In this document: in pieces, positions 21,999 to 30,774 of the stretch | How positions within the stretch are numbered: position 1 is the stretch's first letter | Layout of the letters: every line of letters begins with the position of its first letter | Assembly (NCBI RefSeq): GCF_021502675.1 | Contig: NZ_JAKFHA010000006.1 | Coordinates: forward strand, 184,466 to 226,519 | DNA length: 42,054 nt | Origin: Yinghuangia soli | GTDB taxonomy: Bacteria; Actinomycetota; Actinomycetes; Streptomycetales; Streptomycetaceae | Direction: 5' to 3' | Notes under the pieces: generated by a model | Database searches by the model: none | What the model was told of the DNA's origin: nothing | What the model saw: the letters and a program-made list of their open reading frames with translations, nothing else | Position numbers and translations under genes: made by a program

Positions 21999-24581
21999 TC
22001 AGCCCAGGATCGGCAGCATGATCTTCTCGACCTCGTCGTCGTGCCGCCGCGCGACCTCCTGGCGCTCCGCGCTCACCTCGCCGTAGGTGGTGGTCCGCTG
22101 CCGGGCCCGGCGGCCCAACGACGCGGCCATCGACTCCAGTTCGGCGATCGACTTGCGCGAGCCGTTGTCCGCGCCCGCCATCCGGGAGATGGTCTCCTCC
22201 ATGAGCGTGCCGCCCATGTCGTTGGCGCCGCCCTGCAGCATGAGGTTGGTGCCCTCGACGCCGAGCTTGACCCAGCTGGTCTGGATGTTGGAGATCTTGC
22301 CGTGCAGCAGGATGCGCGCCATCGCGTGCACTGCGCGGTTGTCGCGCAGCGTCGGGCCCGGGCGGGCGATACCGGCCAGGTACACAGGCGCGTTGGTGTG
22401 CACGAACGGCAGCGTCACGAACTCCGTGAACCCGCCCGTCTGGTCCTGGATGCGGCCGAGCAGGCGCAGGTGCGCGAGCCAGTGCGCGGGGGTGTCCACG
22501 TGGCCGTACATCATCGTGGACGAGGAGCGGATGCCCAGCTCGTGCGCGGTGCTCACCACCTCGACCCAGGTGGCCGCGGGCAGCTTGCCCTTGGTGAGGA
22601 TCCAGCGCACGTCGTCGTCGAGGATCTCGGCCGCGGTGCCCGGGATGGTGTCCAGGCCCGCTTCCTTGGCGGCCTGCAGCCAGTCGCGGATGGACATGCC
22701 GGTGCGGGTCGCGCCGTTGACGACCTCCATCGGCGAGAAGGCGTGCACGTGCATCTCCGGCACGCGCTTCTTCACCTCGCGCGCGATGTCGAAGTACGCG
22801 GTGCCAGGCAGGTCGGGGTGGATGCCGCCCTGCATGCAGACCTCGGTGGCGCCGACCGCCCAGGCCTGCTCGGCGCGTTCGCCGACCTGCTCCAGGGAGA
22901 GCGTGTACGCGTCGGCGTCGGTGCGGCGCTGCGCGAACGCGCAGAACCGGCAGCCGGTGTAGCAGACGTTGGTGAAGTTGATGTTGCGGTTGACGATGTA
23001 GGTGATCTCGTCGCCGGACGCTTCCTTGCGCAAGTCGTCCGCGATGCGCGCGAGTTCGTCGAGCGCCGGGCCGTCCGCGTGGAACAGCGCGAGGGCCTGG
23101 TCGTCGGTGAGCAGGGTCGGGTCGGCGGCGGCCTGCCCGAGCGCCGCCTTCACGTCGGCGTCCAGGCGCACCGGGGCGGCCGAGCCGTCCCGGCCGTAGG
23201 TGGCCTGCCCGCGCAGCTCCTCCCAGTCGCCGTAGACCTCGTCGAAGTCGTCGCGGCGGTCCGAGGTGCGGCCGGTGGTGTCGATGGTGACGTGCAGGTC
23301 GGTACGCCCCGACGCGGCCGCGAAAAGGTCCTCCGGCTCCTGCCAGGGCAGCCCCTCGGGGTTGCGGCCCTCGACCGCCATGCCGTCCTCGTCGGACAGC
23401 GCGCGGGTGTGCGGGATGACGCGCGGGTCGATCCACGGCTCGCCGCGCTTGATGAACTCCGGGTAGATGGTCAGGCGTTCACGCAGCGCGAAGCCGGACT
23501 CGGCGGTGCGCTCCGCGAGTTCATCGATGTGCGGCCAGGGGCGCTCGGGGTTGACGTGGTCCGGGGTGAGCGGCGAGACGCCGCCCCAGTCGTCGATGCC
23601 CGCGCGGATCATCAGCGCGAACTCCTCGCCCACCAGGTTCGGCGGGGCCTGCACGCGCATCTTGGGGCCGAGCACGATGCGGGTGACCGCGATGGCCGCG
23701 GCGAGCTCTTCGAGGTCCGCGTCGGCGGCGGAGCGCATCGCGGTGTCCGGCTTGGCGCGGAAGTTCTGCACGATGACTTCCTGGATGCCGCCGTACTGCC
23801 GGGCGATGCGGCGCAGCGCGAAGACCGATTCGGCGCGCTCCTCCATGGTCTCGCCGATGCCGATCAGGATGCCGGTGGTGAACGGCACGTTGGACCGGCC
23901 GGCGTCCTCCAGGACGCGCAGGCGGACCGCGGGCTCCTTGTCCGGGGAGCCGTGGTGCGGGCCGCCGGGCTCGGACCACAGGCGGGTCGCGGTGGTCTCC
24001 AGCATCATGCCCATGGACGGGCTGACCGGCTTGAGGCGCTGCAGGTCGGTCCAGGAGAGCACGCCGGGGTTGAGGTGCGGCAGCAGGCCGGTCTCCTCGA
24101 GCACCCGGATGGCCATGGCGCGGACGTACGAGAGGGTGTCGTCGTACCCGTGCGCGTCGAGCCACTCGCGGGCCTCGGGCCAGCGGTCCTCCGGGCGGTC
24201 GCCGAGCGTGAAGAGCGCTTCCTTGCAGCCCATCGCGGCGCCGTCGCGGGCGATCTTGAGGACCTCGTCGGGGCTGAGGAACATCGAGTGCCCCTCGCGC
24301 TTCAGCTTGCCCGGGACGGTCACGAACGTGCAGTAGTGGCACTTGTCCCGGCAGAGCCTGGTGAGCGGGATGAACACCTTGCGGGAGTAAGTGATCACAC
24401 CCGGACGGCCGACCGCGTCCAGACCGGCGTCGCGCACCCGGGCCGCGGAGGCGCAGAGGTCCTCCAGGTCGGCACCCTTGGCGTGCAGCAGGACCTCGGC
24501 TTCGGAGACGTCCAGCATGACTCCGTCACGGGCCCGGCGCAGCGCGCGGCGCATCGCGCTCTCGGTCGGAGTCTGGGTCAT
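21999..24581 (-). CDS. fbiC: FbiC, 7,8-didemethyl-8-hydroxy-5-deazariboflavin (FO) synthase
   Basis: This 860-residue protein fuses two radical-SAM halves. The CofG half has CRDKCHYC with Cys77, Cys81 and Cys84; the CofH half has CYTGCRFC with Cys540, Cys544 and Cys547. Together they make the FO chromophore of coenzyme F420 from tyrosine and 5-amino-6-ribitylamino-uracil. The fused form is typical of actinobacteria; archaea use two proteins. Glycine-rich [13 protein letters not shown] and [13 protein letters not shown] are conserved. The ATG at 24581 follows GAGGGG; an upstream in-frame start would run across the promoter. An F420-type LLM oxidoreductase lies 2.2 kb upstream, a plausible user of the cofactor. 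A perfect inverted repeat upstream may control it. Confidence 0.97.
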   Translation of the reverse strand: MTQTPTESAMRRALRRARDGVMLDVSEAEVLLHAKGADLEDLCASAARVRDAGLDAVGRPGVITYSRKVFIPLTRLCRDKCHYCTFVTVPGKLKREGHSMFLSPDEVLKIARDGAAMGCKEALFTLGDRPEDRWPEAREWLDAHGYDDTLSYVRAMAIRVLEETGLLPHLNPGVLSWTDLQRLKPVSPSMGMMLETTATRLWSEPGGPHHGSPDKEPAVRLRVLEDAGRSNVPFTTGILIGIGETMEERAESVFALRRIARQYGGIQEVIVQNFRAKPDTAMRSAADADLEELAAAIAVTRIVLGPKMRVQAPPNLVGEEFALMIRAGIDDWGGVSPLTPDHVNPERPWPHIDELAERTAESGFALRERLTIYPEFIKRGEPWIDPRVIPHTRALSDEDGMAVEGRNPEGLPWQEPEDLFAAASGRTDLHVTIDTTGRTSDRRDDFDEVYGDWEELRGQATYGRDGSAAPVRLDADVKAALGQAAADPTLLTDDQALALFHADGPALDELARIADDLRKEASGDEITYIVNRNINFTNVCYTGCRFCAFAQRRTDADAYTLSLEQVGERAEQAWAVGATEVCMQGGIHPDLPGTAYFDIAREVKKRVPEMHVHAFSPMEVVNGATRTGMSIRDWLQAAKEAGLDTIPGTAAEILDDDVRWILTKGKLPAATWVEVVSTAHELGIRSSSTMMYGHVDTPAHWLAHLRLLGRIQDQTGGFTEFVTLPFVHTNAPVYLAGIARPGPTLRDNRAVHAMARILLHGKISNIQTSWVKLGVEGTNLMLQGGANDMGGTLMEETISRMAGADNGSRKSIAELESMAASLGRRARQRTTTYGEVSAERQEVARRHDDEVEKIMLPILG

Positions 24582-24628
24582 GCGACACCCCTCGCTGTCG
24601 TGCTCTTCTTCCGGTGCGTCCAGGAGAT

Positions 24629-24647
24629 TTGGTCCCGAACGGACCAA
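24629..24647. promoter_or_regulatory. Inverted repeat TTGGTCC-N5-GGACCAA upstream of fbiC
   Basis: Perfect 7-bp arms around CGAAC lie 48 bp upstream of the fbiC start. On the minus strand TTGGTCC could double as a -35 element. This is an operator-like site for the first dedicated step of F420 synthesis. Confidence 0.5.
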
Positions 24648-24737
24648 CTGTAGGCGCGCCCTCGCGCCGGTATGTCGACTGGTGTCGCACATCACGCCGC
24701 GGCTCCGGAGACACTTCCGCAACACGCCCGGAACACG

Positions 24738-24774
24738 CCGAGGGCCCGGTCGCACAGTGCGACCGGGCCCTCGG
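24738..24774 (-). terminator. Strong hairpin terminator of the amidohydrolase gene
   Basis: Seventeen-base perfect arms (24738-24754 and 24758-24774) around a 3-nt loop lie 31 bp after the amidohydrolase stop. It separates that gene from fbiC. No U-tract follows. Confidence 0.85.
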
Positions 24775-24804
24775 AAATGCGTCTGCTCAGGGGGTCCTGA
24801 CGGG

Positions 24805-26553
24805 TCAGCCGCCGAAGGTCAGCGAAGCCGGCTCGACGGTGTACGTGTCGCGGCCGGACCGCAGGACCTTGCCCGCCGTCGCGCCGACCGTCTGGCCGTC
24901 GCGGATGGTCTCCACGCCGTTGACGCGGACCGAGACGATGCCCTCGGACTCGGCGGTCAGGCGCGGGCTGTCGCCCGGCAGGTCGTGCATCAGGCGCGCC
25001 GGGCCGGAGTTGACCGTCTCCGGGTCGAACAGCACCAGGTCGGCGTGGTTGCCCTCGGCGATGGTGCCGCGGTCCTTGAGGCCGAACAGCTTGGCCGGGT
25101 CCTGGGTGAGCATCTGCACCGCGCGCTCGAGCGAGACGAGCTTGCGGCCGCGCAGCGTGTCGCCCAGGAAGCGGGTGGTGTAGGTGGCACCGCACATGCG
25201 GTCCAGGTGCGCACCGGCGTCCGAACCGCCCAGGATGACGTGCTCGTTCGTCCAGGTCTCCTGGCGGAGGTCCCACGAGGCCTGGTCGTTGTCGGTCGGC
25301 ATCGGCCACAGCACCGTGCGCAGGTCGTCGTTCGCGCAGATCTCGACCAGCGTCTCGAAGTCGTCCTGGCCGCGCTCGGCGGCGATGTCCGCGACCTGGC
25401 GGCCGGACAGGCCCTCGTTGGCCTCGGAGTAGACGTCGCCGATGACGTAGCGGCCGAAGTCCGACAGGCGGCGGAAGACGCCGGCCTCCGGGCTGGTGGC
25501 CGCGGCGACGAGGCGCTCCTGCAGGCCCTTGTCGCGCAGCGCGGCGATGCGCTCCGGGACCGGCAGCGACAGGGTCGGGCCCCACTCGCCGGGCATGAGG
25601 TTCAGCGCGCAGTAGGTCAGCAGCGACATGTTCATCGGCACCAGCACCGGGAGGGTGAGGATGACGATCTTGCCGCCCGCCTCGGCGGCCTTCTCGGAGG
25701 CGTAGATCTGGCGCGGCACGCGGGTCGGCGCGGCGGAGTCGACGGTGAGGACGTTCCAGTTCATCGGGCGTCCGGCGGTGACCGTCATCTGGGTGAGGAG
25801 GTCGATCTCCTCGTCGGTGAACTCGTCGTTGCAGCCCGCGACGATGACCTCGAGCTGGGTGCCCTCGTGGCGGCCGACCTCGGCGCACAGCGCGAGGACC
25901 TCTTCCGGGGTCGCGTGGCGCGACGGGACGGGCGCGCCGTCGCCGTCGGTGTGGCTGGCGCGGCCGGTGGAGAAGCCGAGCGCACCGGCCTCCATGGCCT
26001 TCTTCAGCTCGGCGACCATGCCCGCGATCTGCTCGGGCGAGGCCTCCTTGCCGACCGAGTCCGGGCCCATGACGTAGCGGCGGATCGCGCAGTGGCCGGC
26101 CATGAAGGCGGCGTTGACGCCGATGCTGCCGTCGAGCTTGTCCAGGTACTCGGAGAAGGTCTCCCAGGACCAGTCGATGCCGTTCTCGAGGGCCGGGAGG
26201 GCCATGCCCTCGACCTTGGCCATCATGCGGCGGGTGTAGTCGGCGTCCTCGGCCTTGAGCGGGGCGAGGGTGAAGCCGCAGTTGCCGCCCACGATGGTGG
26301 TGACGCCGTGGTTGGCGGAGGGGGTCGCGTAGGCGTCCCAGTGCAGCTGCGCGTCGTAGTGCGTGTGCGGGTCGACGAAACCGGGCGCGAGCACCAGGCC
26401 GGTCGCGTCCTCGGTGGATGCGGCTTCCTCGGTGATGCTGCCGGCCGGGCCCACGGCGACGATGCGGCCGTCCCGGATGCCCACGTCACCCCGGAATGAG
26501 GGCGATCCCGTTCCGTCGACGACGGTGGCTCCGGTGATGAGGTGGTCGAGCAT
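24805..26553 (-). CDS. D-aminoacylase/N-acyl-D-amino-acid deacylase family amidohydrolase
   Basis: The product has 582 residues and is a metal-dependent amidohydrolase. The metal motif is DPHTHYD (His63, His65), followed by [12 protein letters not shown], an [11 protein letters not shown] segment, and [13 protein letters not shown] with the catalytic Asp. The small beta domain is built from the ends ([11 protein letters not shown] at the start, [16 protein letters not shown] at the end). Family members deacylate N-acyl-D-amino acids or hydrolyse cyclic amides; this longer version is common in actinobacteria with an unknown substrate. The ATG at 26553 is followed by a clear beta-strand start. 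A TGACG-type operator lies 89 bp upstream, linking it to the acyl-CoA genes. Confidence 0.88.
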   Translation of the reverse strand: MLDHLITGATVVDGTGSPSFRGDVGIRDGRIVAVGPAGSITEEAASTEDATGLVLAPGFVDPHTHYDAQLHWDAYATPSANHGVTTIVGGNCGFTLAPLKAEDADYTRRMMAKVEGMALPALENGIDWSWETFSEYLDKLDGSIGVNAAFMAGHCAIRRYVMGPDSVGKEASPEQIAGMVAELKKAMEAGALGFSTGRASHTDGDGAPVPSRHATPEEVLALCAEVGRHEGTQLEVIVAGCNDEFTDEEIDLLTQMTVTAGRPMNWNVLTVDSAAPTRVPRQIYASEKAAEAGGKIVILTLPVLVPMNMSLLTYCALNLMPGEWGPTLSLPVPERIAALRDKGLQERLVAAATSPEAGVFRRLSDFGRYVIGDVYSEANEGLSGRQVADIAAERGQDDFETLVEICANDDLRTVLWPMPTDNDQASWDLRQETWTNEHVILGGSDAGAHLDRMCGATYTTRFLGDTLRGRKLVSLERAVQMLTQDPAKLFGLKDRGTIAEGNHADLVLFDPETVNSGPARLMHDLPGDSPRLTAESEGIVSVRVNGVETIRDGQTVGATAGKVLRSGRDTYTVEPASLTFGG

Positions 26554-26641
26554 GACCCGGACTCCCTACTGCTGAGATGCCTGCGATGCCTGGCGGTGCT
26601 GGTGTTTCCCACGGTGACGGGGGCATCGAACCGCGATTTCC

Positions 26642-26654
26642 TGATGGTACGTCA
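26642..26654. promoter_or_regulatory. TGACG-type operator upstream of the amidohydrolase
   Basis: TGATG-GTA-CGTCA followed by GAT lies 89 bp upstream of the amidohydrolase start. One half-site base differs from the consensus. The centre GTA and the GAT flank are the same as in the site at 37516. Confidence 0.5.
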
Positions 26655-26665
26655 GATTCCGCGGA

Positions 26666-26750
26666 TGGCGAGGGGCCCGGGGTCGTGAGTTGAAACTCAC
26701 CTTAGGCATGCCTAACTCGATTCAGGGCCGTTCCCGGGCCCCACTCGCCA
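26666..26750. other. Three-way-junction inverted-repeat element with TTAGGCATGCCTAA
   Basis: Outer arms 26666-26681 and 26733-26750 pair over 7 plus 9 bp with a 2-nt bulge. Inside are two further perfect inverted repeats: GTGAGT-TGAA-ACTCAC (26685-26700) and the palindrome TTAGGCATGCCTAA (26702-26715). Together they can fold into a three-way junction. It begins 32 bp after the stop of the LLM oxidoreductase, so it may be its terminator or 3' structure. It is also in the leader region of the amidohydrolase. The TTAGG-type palindrome faintly resembles half of an iron-regulator (DmdR/IdeR) box. Confidence 0.5.
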
Positions 26751-26781
26751 CGTGTCGACCGGCGCCCCGCCGGTCCTTCGG

Positions 26782-27732
26782 CTACTTGTTCAGCAGCGGC
26801 GCGACCTGCGTCGAGAACGCCTCGATCTGGTCGAGCAGCTCCTGCAGCGTGCGGTTGCGGAAGCGGATCTGGATCTGGTTGGCGCCCTGCTCGCCGTACC
26901 AGCGCAGCGACTCGGCGATCTTCTCCGGGCTGCCGGACAGCGTGTGGTCGCCGACCTCCCAGTCCGGGGTGCCGACGTAGAGCATCTCGGTGATCGCGCC
27001 GATGTCCATGCGCTCGTCGCCGCGGCCGCACTCCTCGCGCAGGCGGCGCAGCTCGGCGACCTGGTCCGGGTAGGTCGCCCGGGGGCTGCCCTGCGGGAGC
27101 CAGCCGTCCGCGAGCCGCGCGACGCGCTTGAGGGCGGGGCCGGCCGAGCCGCCGATCCAGATCGGCGGGCGCGGGCCCTGCACCGGGCGGGGGCGCTGGC
27201 CCATGTCCTCGACCTTGAAGCGCTTGCCCTCGTACGTCACGAACTCCTCGCGCAGCGCGAGGTCGAGCAGCTCCAGCGACTCGTTGAGCGCCGGACCGCG
27301 GTCCTTGAAGTCCAGGCCGAGCATCTCGAACTCGGCCTCGACGTGGCCGGCCCCGGCGCCGATGATCGCGCGGCCCTTGGAGATCACGTCCAGCGTCGCG
27401 AACGCCTTCGCGGTCATCAGCGGGTGGCGGTAAGCCAGGATCGCCACGTGGCTGACCAGGCGCACGTTGGTGGTGATGCCGGCCAGCCAGCCGAGCGTGG
27501 TCATGGTGTCCCACCACTCGGTGCCCATCATCGGGGCGTGGCTGCGCGGGATGGCGGTGTGGTCGCAGACCGCGATGTAGGCGAAGCCGCCGCGGTCGCA
27601 GGCCTGGGCGATGGCGGCCAGGTCGTCGGGGCCGGCGTTCTCCTCCCACGCCTCGGCGTAGATCTTGCTCTGCGACTGGATCGGCAGCTGCATGCCGTAG
27701 TGCAGGACGCCGGGGGGCAGGATCGCGGCCAT
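26782..27732 (-). CDS. LLM-class F420-dependent oxidoreductase
   Basis: This 316-residue protein is a luciferase-like TIM-barrel enzyme. It shows YGMQLPIQSQSK near the start, AIAQACDRGGFAYIAVCDH, MMGTEWWDTMTTLGWLAGIT, RLVSHVAILAYRHPLMTAKAFATLD in part, GAGAGHVEAEFEMLG and a PIWIGGSAGPALKRVARLADGW segment. In actinobacteria such proteins mostly use F420H2, with substrates ranging from alcohols to lipid intermediates. F420 rather than FMN use is inferred from the family and the nearby fbiC. The ATG at 27732 follows AAGGGAG. It is divergent from a crotonase with one TGACG-type operator between them, so both may act in the same catabolic route. Confidence 0.88.
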   Translation of the reverse strand: MAAILPPGVLHYGMQLPIQSQSKIYAEAWEENAGPDDLAAIAQACDRGGFAYIAVCDHTAIPRSHAPMMGTEWWDTMTTLGWLAGITTNVRLVSHVAILAYRHPLMTAKAFATLDVISKGRAIIGAGAGHVEAEFEMLGLDFKDRGPALNESLELLDLALREEFVTYEGKRFKVEDMGQRPRPVQGPRPPIWIGGSAGPALKRVARLADGWLPQGSPRATYPDQVAELRRLREECGRGDERMDIGAITEMLYVGTPDWEVGDHTLSGSPEKIAESLRWYGEQGANQIQIRFRNRTLQELLDQIEAFSTQVAPLLNK

Positions 27733-27788
27733 CGGGGACTCCCTTGTCTCACCTTGTGTCATCTGAAGACCGGTCACATACTCCGATC

Positions 27789-27801
27789 TAACGCACCGTC
27801 A
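27789..27801. promoter_or_regulatory. TGACG-type operator between LLM oxidoreductase and crotonase
   Basis: TAACG-CAC-CGTCA followed by GAC lies in the 107-bp divergent gap, 39 bp before the crotonase start and 57 bp before the LLM start. It can serve both promoters. One base of the left half differs from the consensus. Confidence 0.5.
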
Positions 27802-27839
27802 GACAAGACCGATCGGGCGCCGACCGAGGGGACAGGCAC

Positions 27840-28673
27840 GTGATCAACACCACCGATCCGAGCATCGAGGCAGGCCAGGAGCGCATGAGCCTGCACGTCG
27901 CGGACGGCATAGGCACTGTCACGCTCTGCCGCCCCGAGAAGCTGAACGGGTGGAGCTGGGAGTCCAGCCGGCAGCTCGGCATCATGGCCGACCGCATCCG
28001 CTTCGACCCGGAAATCCGCGTCGTCCTCCTGCGCGCCGAGGGCCGCGCCTTCTGCGCCGGCATCGACGTCACCGCCCCCGGCGGCAACATCACCGGCCGC
28101 TCCGGCGCCGAGCGCACCCGCAACTACTACGAGGGCCTCCGCTGGGTCCACGAGCGCTTCCGCGCCTTCGCCCGGCTCCCCCAGCCCATCGTCGCCTCCG
28201 TCCAGGGCTACGCCCTCGGCTTCGGTTTCGAACTCGCCCTGCTCGCCGACATCCGCATCGCCGCCGACGACGCCGTCTTCGCCCTCCCCGAAGCCCAGCT
28301 CGGCGTCGCCGTCGACGCCGGCGGCGACATGCGCATCGCCCGCGAGGCCGGCGCCGGCTGGGCCAAATACCTCGCCCTCACCGGCCGCCGCATCGACGCC
28401 CCCACCGCCGAGCGCCTCAACCTCGTCCAACTCGTCGTCCCCCGCGACGACCTCGACAAGACCGCACTCTCGGTCGCCACCGACATAGCCGCCAACGCCC
28501 CCCTCGCCGTCCAGGGCATCAAGCGCAGCATCGACTCCTACGCCGACGCCGCCCTCGACACCGCCCTCGCCCAGACCGCCATGACCGCCGCAGTAACCCT
28601 CGCCTCCGAAGACATCACCGAGGGCTACACCGCCAAGGCCCAAAAGCGCCAGGCCACCTTCGAGGGCAAGTAG
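27840..28673 (+). CDS. Enoyl-CoA hydratase/isomerase (crotonase) family protein
   Basis: This 277-residue crotonase has an oxyanion-hole segment AEGRAFCAGIDV and GYALGFGFELALLAD. Glu131 and Glu151 (ALPEAQLGV) stand at the positions of the two catalytic glutamates of classical hydratases, so hydration of a 2-enoyl-CoA is likely. The GTG start at 27840 follows GAGGGG. Codon third positions are almost all C, more so than its neighbours. The gene is divergent from the LLM oxidoreductase and shares a TGACG-type operator with it. Its acyl chain specificity cannot be read from the sequence. A second crotonase at 37624 lacks both glutamates. Confidence 0.9.
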   Translation: MINTTDPSIEAGQERMSLHVADGIGTVTLCRPEKLNGWSWESSRQLGIMADRIRFDPEIRVVLLRAEGRAFCAGIDVTAPGGNITGRSGAERTRNYYEGLRWVHERFRAFARLPQPIVASVQGYALGFGFELALLADIRIAADDAVFALPEAQLGVAVDAGGDMRIAREAGAGWAKYLALTGRRIDAPTAERLNLVQLVVPRDDLDKTALSVATDIAANAPLAVQGIKRSIDSYADAALDTALAQTAMTAAVTLASEDITEGYTAKAQKRQATFEGK

Positions 28674-28698
28674 CTCCCACACGAGCCAAACGACGAAG

Positions 28699-28734
28699 AG
28701 CCCCGCGGCCGCCCGGTCGGGCGGCCGTGGGGCT
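28699..28734. terminator. Bidirectional terminator
   Basis: Sixteen-base arms (28699-28714 and 28719-28734) pair with one G-U around GGTC. It lies in the 102-bp gap between the converging crotonase and the 403-residue protein of the DUF4365 cassette, and marks the left edge of the accessory stretch. Confidence 0.8.
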
Positions 28735-28775
28735 GGCAAGCCCGACTGGGCGCGGAAGCTCCTCGCTTCCGCGTC

Positions 28776-29987
28776 TCATTCGACGCTCGAGTCCGAGTCC
28801 ACAGCCGCCGACTCACCTTGCTGTGCCGCCGACAAATAGCGCAGGAAACTGGGGTCGACCTGTACGTCGCCTGTGAGCCGCCAAGCCCGGCGCTCAAACG
28901 CCAGGTCACCGCTCACGGTCAAGGGAACCTTCAGGCTGTACGCCTCGATCGCCCACTGGTGGTCCTGCCCGGCCAAGGTCACGTGCACGCTGCGCGTACG
29001 GCCGCCGATTTCGGCCATGAGCGTCACGGTGGCCACCTCTTCGCCGGGTGCGCCGGGCACCGAATCCTCGCGAGCGAGCGCCTTGACTACGCCCACCACC
29101 GTTTCCCGACGGGGTGGTTCCTCTTGCCTTACCAAACGCTCACGCACGCGCGGCAGTCCGGCTTTGGTATCGCGGTCCAGCAGGATCGGCGCGAGTCCGA
29201 CACTTGGCTTGGGCTCGGCCACTGCCCAGTCGAAGGACAGATCCATCGACCGCAGCGAGTCAGGCTGGACCATGTCCTCGACGGCTTCGACCATCGCCGC
29301 GCTGAGCCCCTGGTCCGCCGCTTCGGCGAGCATCGCCTCGTCCCATGCGGAGGCCAGCCGCTTCGTCGTCTCCAGCCCGTGGGCCAAGGTCTCCATCACG
29401 CGGCGAGGGAAAGCCGGCTGCCCGGATTCCGCAGCGATCGGGACCGGCTCGCCCAGGCGGGTCACAACGGTGAAGACGAAGCTGCCGCGCTTTGTGTGGC
29501 CGAGACGTACGCCGTCCTCCAGAAAGTCCGACACCGCAGCCGGACGTCGGCCCCGATGAGAATGTCCGGGGGCAGCCGCGCTGGTCGCCGCAGCTTTCAG
29601 CAGCTTGAGCAGGGCTTGCAGGGTGCTCTCTGCCTGCTGGAAGGGGATCGTGCCGTCCGTCATCGGCTGGTCCAGGCGAACGTGGAACAGGTCCGCGCGA
29701 GTCGCGGCAATGCGCTCCAGCAGCTCCGCTGCGTCCCAGTCGTGGATGTGCCCCAGCGCAGTCAGTGTGTCCGTGAATCTCTGGCGGTAGTCCACATACT
29801 CGGTCGCCAGGGGCAACATGATCCGTTCGACATGCCGACCTTCGGCTTCCGGTGAGCGCCAGATCTCCTTGATTCGTTCCTGGCGCGTCTCCAGTTCCCA
29901 GTCGTGCGCCGCCAGAAACTGCGCGACGGCGGGGGGCGTCAGCGATGCGGCCGCGTCGCGGAAGCCGGCTCGACTCGCTGCAGTCAC
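28776..29987 (-). CDS. Uncharacterised partner of a DUF4365 protein
   Basis: I do not recognise this 403-residue protein. The first 140 residues look helical and charged (FLAAHDWELETRQERIKEIW, given in part, then YVDYRQRFTDTLTALG). The middle holds a beta strand pair (RGSFVFTVVTRLG) and helices. The last third is rich in beta strands (EVATVTLMAEIGGRTRSVHVT, in part; then KVPLTVSGDLAFERRAWRL). No catalytic motif, membrane helix or signal is seen. The GTG start overlaps the stop of the DUF4365 gene by four bases (GTGA), so the two are coupled and probably form a complex. Codon use is less GC-biased than in flanking genes, suggesting acquisition. A defence role is possible but unproved. Confidence 0.75.
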   Translation of the reverse strand: MTAASRAGFRDAAASLTPPAVAQFLAAHDWELETRQERIKEIWRSPEAEGRHVERIMLPLATEYVDYRQRFTDTLTALGHIHDWDAAELLERIAATRADLFHVRLDQPMTDGTIPFQQAESTLQALLKLLKAAATSAAAPGHSHRGRRPAAVSDFLEDGVRLGHTKRGSFVFTVVTRLGEPVPIAAESGQPAFPRRVMETLAHGLETTKRLASAWDEAMLAEAADQGLSAAMVEAVEDMVQPDSLRSMDLSFDWAVAEPKPSVGLAPILLDRDTKAGLPRVRERLVRQEEPPRRETVVGVVKALAREDSVPGAPGEEVATVTLMAEIGGRTRSVHVTLAGQDHQWAIEAYSLKVPLTVSGDLAFERRAWRLTGDVQVDPSFLRYLSAAQQGESAAVDSDSSVE

Positions 29988-30553
29988 CTGGCCCCTCCCT
30001 CGTCATCGCCGATGGCCCTCATGATGCCGAGCAGCTGGTCACGTTCAAAGAGGTTGCCCCGCGGCAAATGGACTGTCCGAGTATCGCCTAGTTCATCGGA
30101 CGTCGCGATTTCCGACGCTGCCTGCCAATACATCCGGCTCTTCGTCATCAGCCGGTCATCGTCCACGGACAGCCAAGGCTCCGGAGCCTCCGGGATGACC
30201 AGGACACCCAAGTAGGCCGGGACGTAGCGCGGACCATTGGTGAGCTTGCGGAAGGGCTTGGCCTTCATCCGCCATGCCATGTGGTCGGCCTTGAGGTAGT
30301 TGCGCTGCGTCGTGCACTTCATCTGCAACTCGAACTGCGGCGCGATCCAACGGTCGTAGCGAGCCGACGAAACGATGGTCACGTCGACGCCGTCGTAGTC
30401 CGTCTCGTGGGTCTTGATCGAGCACCCCGCCTCGTAAACGATCATGCGCAGGAACGCGAGACTGAAGTGCTCCTCGCGGGCGGTGATCGGCAACTGCCCG
30501 TCGACCAAGTCGTCAGGACCGACGCCTTCACCCGCACCTGCGGCCGCGCTCAC
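29984..30553 (-). CDS. DUF4365 domain protein, PD-(D/E)XK nuclease-like
   Basis: This 189-residue protein has the N-terminal DUF4365 pattern. REEHFSLAFLRMIVYEAG is a helix; DYDGVDVTI contains Asp57; FELQMKCTTQ gives the E75-x-Q77-x-K79 strand. This spacing matches a PD-(D/E)XK active site, so DNA or RNA cleavage is likely if the motif is active. The second half (YVPAYLGVLVIPEAP, LMTKSRMYWQAAS) is typical of the family. The start is GTG at 30553 with a weak GGGGG upstream. It is the first gene of a two-gene operon with a partner of unknown fold. DUF4365 proteins often occur in accessory DNA; defence or restriction is a hypothesis. Confidence 0.8.
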   Translation of the reverse strand: MSAAAGAGEGVGPDDLVDGQLPITAREEHFSLAFLRMIVYEAGCSIKTHETDYDGVDVTIVSSARYDRWIAPQFELQMKCTTQRNYLKADHMAWRMKAKPFRKLTNGPRYVPAYLGVLVIPEAPEPWLSVDDDRLMTKSRMYWQAASEIATSDELGDTRTVHLPRGNLFERDQLLGIMRAIGDDEGGAR

Positions 30554-30774
30554 GATGCCCCCAACTCGCCTTGGACAACCACCCGCTTGGGCTACGCCCG
30601 GAACCTAGTAAGCCATGGCGATCACTCGTGGCGAATGCGTGCTTACGTAACGCGATCGAGATGCAGTGTTCGAAGCCAGCGGACTGGCGCGAGCGTGCGG
30701 AACGGACAGCAGGGCCTGTGCGCACCAGATCACCTGCAAAGAGCTGTGTGGGTGCGGGGTGCCAGGGTGTGGGG
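30554..30774. promoter_or_regulatory. Divergent promoter region of the DUF4365 cassette
   Basis: This 221-bp gap is A/T-richer than average. It contains the palindrome TTACGTAA (30643-30650) and an inverted repeat GTAAGC/GCTTAC (30608-30613 and 30641-30646) flanking a 27-bp spacer. These are candidate control sites for the divergent cassette and the + strand hypothetical gene. No small gene is convincing. Confidence 0.4.

Noticed and set aside
24582-24755. An N-terminal extension of FbiC
   Set aside because: Known FbiC proteins begin close to the chosen ATG, which has a good ribosome site; the extension would cross the inverted repeat and part of the terminator.
26702-26715. TTAGGCATGCCTAA as a definite DmdR/IdeR iron box
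   Set aside because: It matches only about 13 of 19 positions of the consensus as I recall it, and no iron-related gene is adjacent. It is kept only as a possible protein site.
30571-30774. A 68-residue N-terminal extension of the hypothetical acidic protein
   Set aside because: The extension has Cys/Arg-rich composition and poor codon bias, crosses the A/T-rich promoter region, and lacks a ribosome site.
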